A stretch of DNA of 64,000 bases from Pyxicephalus adspersus (Eukaryota; Chordata; Amphibia; Anura; Pyxicephalidae). Position numbers and translations under genes: made by a program. The notes beneath the pieces are model-generated. The model was given only the letters and a program-made list of their open reading frames with translations. It was not told the DNA's origin and made no database searches. This document shows positions 57,668 to 64,000 of this stretch, one piece after another. Location: NCBI RefSeq assembly GCF_032062135.1, contig NC_092864.1, positions 23,397,834 through 23,461,833 on the forward strand, in the 5' to 3' direction. Every line of letters begins with the position of its first letter. The first letter of the stretch is position 1.

Positions 57668-58399
57668 CCTGTTGTTAGGAGAAGATCTTCTGGATGACAA
57701 TCCTGGGCGGTGTGTTCAGCCTATTCCCTCCGGCAGCAGCGCTTGCAGCAGAGGAGTTCCAGGAATTAGTGCTCCGCGGCTTGCAGCATCCTTGTTTCTC
57801 TTTAGCTGTGTTTCCCTCTCGGCATCCCCTGCACTGAGACTGCACAGCTAAAGGGGATTTGGAGCTGTGCTTCAGCTGATTAGCAGAATGGTTCCTGATC
57901 AGTCCCATACTGCCATGGCTACTGGGGCTTTATAACCTCTCTGCTCTCAGATTCCAGTGCCTATTAAAGTGTTTAGCTGGGCTAATCTGTGCTGAGTTTC
58001 TTGTATGATTTTCTGTTGCTGACCATTGCCTGTTCACTGACACATCGTTTATATGCAGCCTGGACGGACCCCGGCCTGTGACCCAGACTCTGCTTGTGCT
58101 TAATCTCTCTGTACCTCGTTTGGTGGACTGATCCCCCGTGTATGACTTTGGCTTTGTACTCTGGATTTGTAGTTCTTGACTGCCTAATCTGTGGGCCCCT
58201 GGTCCTCTGCCAGCTTATCCTCACAGTTGCCCCCAGGACACCATCCCTTGCGGATTAAGTCCTGGGGGCAACTGTGTGCTGGGAGACGCAACCAGTCTCC
58301 CGAGGCTGAGCGGGGGCTTCTAAAGGGTAAAGACTGCAACGTTAGATTGGGGGATTCGTGTCTGGAGAATACTGGTGCTGACCAGGGCCTTATGCCTGT
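57668..58399 (+). mobile_element. Solo LTR, copy 2, with 5-bp target duplication CCTGT
   Basis: The LTR runs from tgttagg (57673) to ccttatg (58394), bracketed by CCTGT at 57668-57672 and 58395-58399. Same family as 9224-9892 and in the same orientation, but with insertions such as 'cagtctcccgaggctgagcg'. A TATA-like tttataa lies at 57929-57935. A perfect 18-bp-arm hairpin lies at 58222-58239 and 58259-58276; it is not matched in copy 1. No internal genes. Frames of up to 92 codons inside are by-products. Confidence 0.85.
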
Positions 58400-59469
58400 G
58401 TTTCTTTTCTTTTGACTACAGACAAAACCTTAGTTTTATTGTGCATATAGTTTTGTAGTGGATAATTAATTTCAGTTGCAAGAAAAATACATGATACATC
58501 TTTGATCTAGATATTACTATTACTATTCTTTTTTTATTTTAATGATTAAATATTACATGTCACAGTGGTATAAAAAATATGTTCCAATACAAAAAAACAA
58601 CTAATTTGTAATATTCATTATAGGCTTTGATAGCTATAGGCATATTTGTGTACCTCAAAAGAAGTTAGTTGCGGTCAGAATGGAAATTTAAATCCCTCTG
58701 TGTTTAAGAAAAACAAGAACCAATTATTGACATTTTTACTCAATTTGCAAAGTATTTCTAATACTGTAAAAAGAGTTGGACTGAAACAAGACTGAATTAA
58801 TCAAAATTATTGAGTTTTTTAGCCACAACAGAAATAGTAGGATTTAAAATTAATTTAAATAGCTTGTAAGGAATTATCAAGAACAGTGTACTGCAAAGGA
58901 ATCCTGTTTTTTTTTTTTTTACAGTTGATGGAACGCAAAAATAATAGTTGGTTTGGTTAACGTTTTTGATGACATGTTTAGTGTGAATATTATGATTATA
59001 TATCCGGTAGTTTTTGCTGTGACTGAACTCATAACTCTAAACTTTGTGGAGAATAAAGCAAACCTGTCTACCATTTCCAGCTGATCAAAAGCTCTGCCTA
59101 AGAGCAGACCACTGAACAAAGTTGATTTACTAAAGGGATTGACAATTTTCCTCCAATAAATTCTAAATGTTCACTTATATTATTCAATTATGTGAAAAGT
59201 AGCTTCCTATTCACTTTCAGGGGAGTGCTATATGCATGCAATTGGTTGTATGCTCTTCTTGCTGTCTACCAGGGTCATAACCCCCAATCATGCTGGATTC
59301 TTTTAAACTTTATTATCCTTGTTTCCTGTGGCTTTGGACTGTGCCTCAGATATAAATGCCAGAACACTTGTTCCAGCCCCAAACCTTGGAGTGATCTCCT
59401 GCTCGACAGAACCAGTAGAATCCAGGTAACAGGGAGGGAAAAGACTAGGAAGTGCAAGTCTATGCAAAC
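58400..59469. other. No gene recognised
   Basis: A 126-codon open frame starts at 59192 and runs into the C-rich block. It has a hydrophobic first half but no start context or family. A T-run lies at 58908-58920. Confidence 0.5.
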
Positions 59470-60110
59470 AGGTCAATTCCCCTTCCTGCAGGGCACTATT
59501 GTCCCCCCCACTTTCTATTGGATATTGTTTATTCAACTCCCTGTTATCACTGTCATCCTTCCCCAACATTAGGCCTTTCCACCCCCCCCCCCCCTTGGGG
59601 CCATATTGCTCTCCCCACCCCTACCGCTGGGGATCATTGTTCTTCCCATCACTACTTCTTCCCATCCCACCTCCTCTGATCACTGTTGCACTATTGGTCA
59701 CTAATATTCCCCCCACCACTACTGGATACTGTTGTGCTTTTCCACTCTTAGGTACTCTTAAGTACGTAGGTTTTCTCCACTTCCTGCCAGTGTACCCCCC
59801 CCACTTATAGGCATTATTGTTCTCCCATCCCTCTGTTGGAACAGTTAATCCTCCCTACCCCTCTGGATGCTACTTTTATCTCCACCCTTGTACGATGAAC
59901 TAAGCCTTTTTGCTACCCCTACCCTAGACACTTTTGTTCTCCTATTATGCCCCACTGCCACAAATTCACATTTTTCCTTCCCATCTCTGTCTATCGCCCC
60001 CAACAACCAGCAATGTAACCTCAGCCACCAGCAACTAAACAGGGAACATGGATTTTTATCTTACACTCACAATTTACACTGGGTCATTGTTTTCCTCCTA
60101 CTGATCAGAT
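59470..60110 (+). repeat. C-rich decayed tandem repeat
   Basis: Loose repetition of 'cactattgttctccccccac' type phrases (attgtccccccca, attgctctccccacccc, attgttcttcccatca, ctgttgcactattgg, attattgttctcccatcc) roughly every 35-50 bp, with a 13-C run at 59582-59594. It resembles the decayed 10-kb array in style but uses different words. Open frames here (75-103 codons) are proline-rich by-products. Confidence 0.55.
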
Positions 60111-60348
60111 AACATTTCTTTCTTCACATTTACCACTGACTCTAGACAATTACCTTCTCTAACCACAGGCTTTAATTTCTTCACAACCCACACTAGGTAT
60201 ATTTTTTTCTACTGACCAGGAATGGGAGTTGCTTTATTATTCCCTTTCGTGTAAGATACATTGAACATTCTGAAAATCATGACTATATGTGGCAACCCAG
60301 GCCTGTGAGCATAGGAGGCCGAACAATAAATGTGACCAAGCAGAATAT
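60111..60348. other. No feature seen
   Basis: Unassigned A/T-rich stretch. Confidence 0.4.
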
Positions 60349-60500
60349 ATACAGCGAGGGAAAGAAGTATTTAATCCCCTGGTGTGTTTGTATGTTTGCC
60401 CTCTGACAAAGAAATGACCAGTCTATAATAGTAATGGTAGGTTTATTGTAGGTGTGAGAGACAGAACAACAACAAAAGAACCCTCAAAAACCCAAAAAAC
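60349..60500 (+). mobile_element. Tc1-like element end (second family, truncated)
   Basis: 'tatacagcgagggaaagaag' and 'tatttaatcccctgg', then 'tctgacaaagaaatgaccag', 'ctataatagtaatggtaggt' and 'gagagacagaacaacaac'. This is the terminal sequence of Tc1-like elements well known from fishes and frogs. No transposase and no opposite end. Confidence 0.85.
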
Positions 60501-61839
60501 TGAGCTTGATGTGCATCACAGCTTCACTGTAGCTGTGATTTGACTGAAGTTACCCAGGTCAAATCCAATATTTTCAGCAAAATAGGTTATGCTTACCCTG
60601 TATTTAGATATGTGTTAATGCAGAGTCTCTATCCATGTGGAACCATTCAGCATTTTACATCCCATTCTGGACTCTGTCCAGTGTCAGAGTATTTATTTCT
60701 TTTATATGTGACATTTTTCTTTGTCTTCCAATAAGTCACTGTACCAATGACCCAGATCACCCAAGCACAGTATTCTTTGGTTTCATGAGCACTATATAAA
60801 GGCCTGTGCCAGCAAATCCATGAATTAAATCATCTGGTGTCTAGAAAGGGAGGTCAATACCCATCCACCTGGAAATGTAAGAATTTTCTTCTTGTAATAC
60901 AGTGCCATGCTGTGCAAACAATACTCTACTATTCCAAGGCCACACAGACTTTTTGTGTCTTATTTTGGATAGATCAATGGACCCTTGGCATGTTTTATTA
61001 TATTGGGGCTTCAGAATGTATGACAATAAATTAAACTTCAACGTTTTACTTAAAGCAGACCTTGCACTAAAAAGCAGCGTTTGTATAAATGGCTTCCCCC
61101 CATCCTCCATTGTCAAAACACTACATTACACAAAAAGAAAATCAACATTGCAAAACAATGAATTAAAATACTTACTATACTTACTAAACTCTCACAGAGA
61201 GACCTTGAGAAGCTCTGAATACCAATTCCCACAAGAAGATACCACTGTACTTATACACTGTACAGTGATTTGTGTGGTTGGGGCTCATTAGCGCTCCAAG
61301 ATCCCACAAGAAGATCCACTAAAGCCACCTTCCAAGGGGAGCCTGTTGGGGAATTTTAAGGATTTTCTCCCATTTTTTTAGACATAATGATAGAGATGTC
61401 TTGAGACTTCAACTTTTTTAAATGCAAATCCCACTAACTGCATTGTTTAGTTTTGGGGAAGAGTTACAACTTTCATGTAATATTTCTATCTATGGACACT
61501 TCATGTCCATGTCATACCCGTCAAAGAAAAAGGAAGGGAAATTAGGAAACAGGCATCAATGAAAATACAGTCAGAAGTTATATGAATCATAGGATATAAA
61601 TCCTTCCATACTCCACTAAAATACATTTTCTTTTTTTTTTGCTTTTGTATTCATTAAAGAGAATCTCTCGCTCTACATGACCTTACAGGACTTCTAATTG
61701 CTTCCATAGAAATTGCAGGGGTGCTATTATTCTTAATAGCTACATCTCTTTATTTAGCAGATCAGTTTAGTTACATCAATAAAATATAATGTGCAATTGG
61801 TTACTAATTTTTTTATCTTTTTTTTTTTATTATATAAAG
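60501..61839. other. No gene recognised
   Basis: A 129-codon open frame (60902-61291) has no recognisable family. 'cccacaagaagat' occurs twice (about 61228 and 61303). 'cttaaagcagaccttgcact' at 61050 resembles repeat ends elsewhere in the window. Confidence 0.5.
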
Positions 61840-62240
61840 GCTCCAGAGTTGTGTGCACAAGCCGTTCCAAGACCAGCTCTAGAGACTATTATTAGAAAAA
61901 TTTGCTTTTATTTTGAAGTCTCTTGTGCTTGAAGAGTGTATTGGAGATGATAGCAAAAAAGGTCCTGGCTTGGCTGAAACAGACCTGTAAAGTTATGTTC
62001 CGGTCACTGAGCAAATTTCATTTCATTGAAACACAGGATTCATGCTTGGCTTAACGTTTAATTATTGACTGTAGAATTACAGTACGTGTTCTTAGCTGAT
62101 CCTGCTGAAAAGTTTCAGCCCCAGCTGCTCTAAAGCACAAATAGTTTCTTAACTGTTCTAACGTGTCCACTAAATGTTGATGCCGAGAAATAAAGCTGAA
62201 GGCCTTGTTTCAGATATGTCACATACAATGTAAACCTAAA
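61840..62240. other. Candidate conserved non-coding element (weak)
   Basis: Unique block, no repeat words, with 'ggcttaacgtttaattattg' and 'gctgatcctgctgaaaag'. No ORF. The following block to 62660 has similar texture. Impression only. Confidence 0.2.
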
Positions 62241-63540
62241 AAATCAACATAGTGTAATAAAATTAGCCTAATTTACCAAATATAAACTATTTTAAATAAA
62301 AAGAATATATATTATCCATCTGTTCATGCATTTTATTGGCAAGAATATTTTTTTTATGCCATCAGCTAGGCATAGCAATAAAGGCCAGCTTCTCTAGAGA
62401 TGCATAGTTTACTTAATGTTTGCCACCAAGATGAATCATAATCTGATTTATTATATTTCTCAGGGGCCCCAGTGATTAAATATATCCACCAGAATTACAG
62501 CTACCACTTAACTGATGCAAACCTAATCATGTCGCCATGCTCCCACACTGTAATCATAATGCAGAGCATAATTGAGGAATTTCTTTGGAAGAGAGTGAAA
62601 TCTTCATTGGCCCTGTGGGAGTGGGTGGGGATAAAAAACGAAGCATGGAAATTATTGATTGATATGTATGCAAGTCTTTAATGTTGCCATGATGTTAAGA
62701 AAAAACATCTAATAATATCCCAAAGGCATGAAAATATACAATATATATAACAAAAGAGCATGAATTTTACATAAAACCAACAACTAACTAGTATACAAAA
62801 TGAGAATAGTTATGCAAATCCCTATGTGTGGAGTAGTTAATAGTTAGTCCATACTCCTCACCCGTAGTCCAGACTTTACCCTGGACATGTATAATGATAA
62901 ACAATAATGGTATATTATAATTATAATTCTGTGCACAAAACATAAAATAATAGATCCCATGGAAATAGTCACAGAACAGCATGTGAAGGTTTGATTATTT
63001 GCAGGCTCCTACTACTAAGTTACATGGAAAGATTGTAGTGAAAGGCTGTCATTTTATTTGTAAAAAACGTTTTAATGCCAATAACATTTATACAAACCCT
63101 GACTGTTGTAATCTGGGTATATATCTGATTTTTGATACTGTTATAAATTTTCTTTAGCTTAATATTTTGTGTAAATAAAATCAGTAAACAAAATAGGGGT
63201 AATAGTTGAGGGGTAATACCATCTTTAATTTTCATAAACTGATTTTAAACAAACAGCAAAACAGCACCACTACTTCTCGGTTCAGAGCAGTGTTGTCATT
63301 TTCTTGTGTTTGCTTGCACACCAGTGGGATGAGGACATTTTGCAGGAGGTGTAGCTATCAGCATTGTTCATTCTCAAGCTTGCAGCTTGTCAATCATCAC
63401 CTGGCCACACCTGGCCATTGCTTTCTGGATTGCAATCACTTCCTCTGTTGCTGCAACCATCCCACTGTCAACTGCAGTGCCTGGGAGGGGGAGCATGGGA
63501 AATATAAATACCAAACTGGGTTTGGTAAAATTAATTTATA
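62241..63540. other. No gene recognised
   Basis: Frames of 64-111 codons, none with a family. The 111-codon frame at 63206-63541 is cysteine- and histidine-rich but irregularly spaced and ends in the adjoining MITE. Confidence 0.5.
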
Positions 63541-63542
63541 AT

Positions 63543-63605
63543 TGGGCTCTATTTATAAAACAGGGAATCTGACATTCTGGATTTTTTTAGATTGTCATGA
63601 AGGAA
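63543..63605. mobile_element. Palindromic MITE family M1, copy 5 (left end only)
   Basis: 'tgggctctatttataaaaca' and 'gggaatctgacattctgga' match the left terminus of copy 2. The rest is lost. Confidence 0.75.
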
Positions 63606-64000
63606 CCTTTAGTTCTACATTAACAAAACACAGTTTCAGTAGAATGAGATATTAAATACAGATGGAATAAATATAGCATTTTTCTGTATGGTTTGAGATT
63701 CTGTATGGTTTGATATGTATGACAATTGTCATGGTCAGATTTACCCTTGTTTCCCTATATACCCATATAATAATATTACAATAGTGATATGCCTATAATG
63801 TTGGCACTTCATAAATACATAAAAATAACAGTATCTATTTGGCAGCTTCTTTTTCATCAGTTTTCCAAAAGCTGAGTCTTCTTCTTTTTTCTCATATATA
63901 AACCCTTCTCATATATTAACCCAGCATTTATAAAGTATTATAAAGATTACAGGAATTGTGATAGAAGCAAAGAAAATCAACATCAGTAACAGCAGAAGTG
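63606..64000. other. No gene; retroposon tail fragment at 63785-63832
   Basis: 'cctataatgttggcacttca' and 'taaatacataaaaata' resemble the L2-type tail on the plus strand. Nothing else recognised. Confidence 0.45.

Noticed and set aside
60902..61291. 129-codon open frame
   Set aside because: No domain, no supporting start or splice context; A/T-rich chance frame.
63206..63541. Cysteine/histidine-rich frame as a zinc-finger protein
   Set aside because: Cys and His spacing is irregular and the frame ends in an M1 MITE.

Overview
This is a window of animal nuclear DNA, most likely from a frog. It is A/T-rich, has no dense open reading frames, and is full of microsatellites, SINE and LINE tails, solo LTRs and many short palindromic DNA transposons (MITEs) of the kind abundant in anuran genomes. 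I find no intact protein-coding gene and no tRNA or rRNA gene. The open stretches are short (the longest is 156 codons) and fall in repeats or look like chance. Two assembly gaps are present (18009-18251 and 20476-20562). The window reads as intergenic or intronic desert. The frog assignment rests on remembered repeat families, not on a database search.

Layout. 1-9 kb: mostly unremarkable, with a long TA run, an old DNA-transposon remnant (5.2 kb), a complete small MITE with TA target duplication (6.4 kb), a retroposon 3' tail (7.7 kb) and a Tc1-like end (8.9 kb). 9.2-9.9 kb: a solo LTR with a 5-bp target duplication. 10.0-10.8 kb: a decayed tandem array. 14.7-15.1 kb: strong hairpins. 20.1-22.7 kb: a dead gene of an uncharacterised zinc-finger-like family on the minus strand, with its promoter region and nested hAT-type repeats. 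24-31 kb: several copies of one palindromic MITE and an 0.8-kb MITE with 7-bp target duplications. 35.7-36.8 kb: an interspersed repeat and a 40-bp minisatellite with a 120-bp higher-order pattern. 38-47 kb: more MITEs, a truncated V-SINE and a C-rich repeat. 49.4-52.6 kb: a second, inverted copy of the zinc-finger-like element, lying between two direct repeats of about 175 bp. 53.9-60.5 kb: C-rich repeat, full V-SINE, second solo LTR and Tc1 remnant. 61-64 kb: mostly unique sequence.

The most notable structure is the pair of related segments at about 20.94-22.16 kb (minus) and 50.74-51.99 kb (plus). Both carry the same reading-frame lesions, so they multiplied after the gene was already broken. 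Both also keep a TATA box, a perfect TGACGTCA CRE site and a textbook CTCF core motif upstream of the ORF. Because the copies are inverted, the two CTCF motifs point toward each other 30 kb apart, the arrangement expected of chromatin-loop anchors.

Several unique stretches (16.1, 27.6, 34.1 and 61.8 kb) have the texture of conserved non-coding elements. That is only an impression and needs cross-species alignment.
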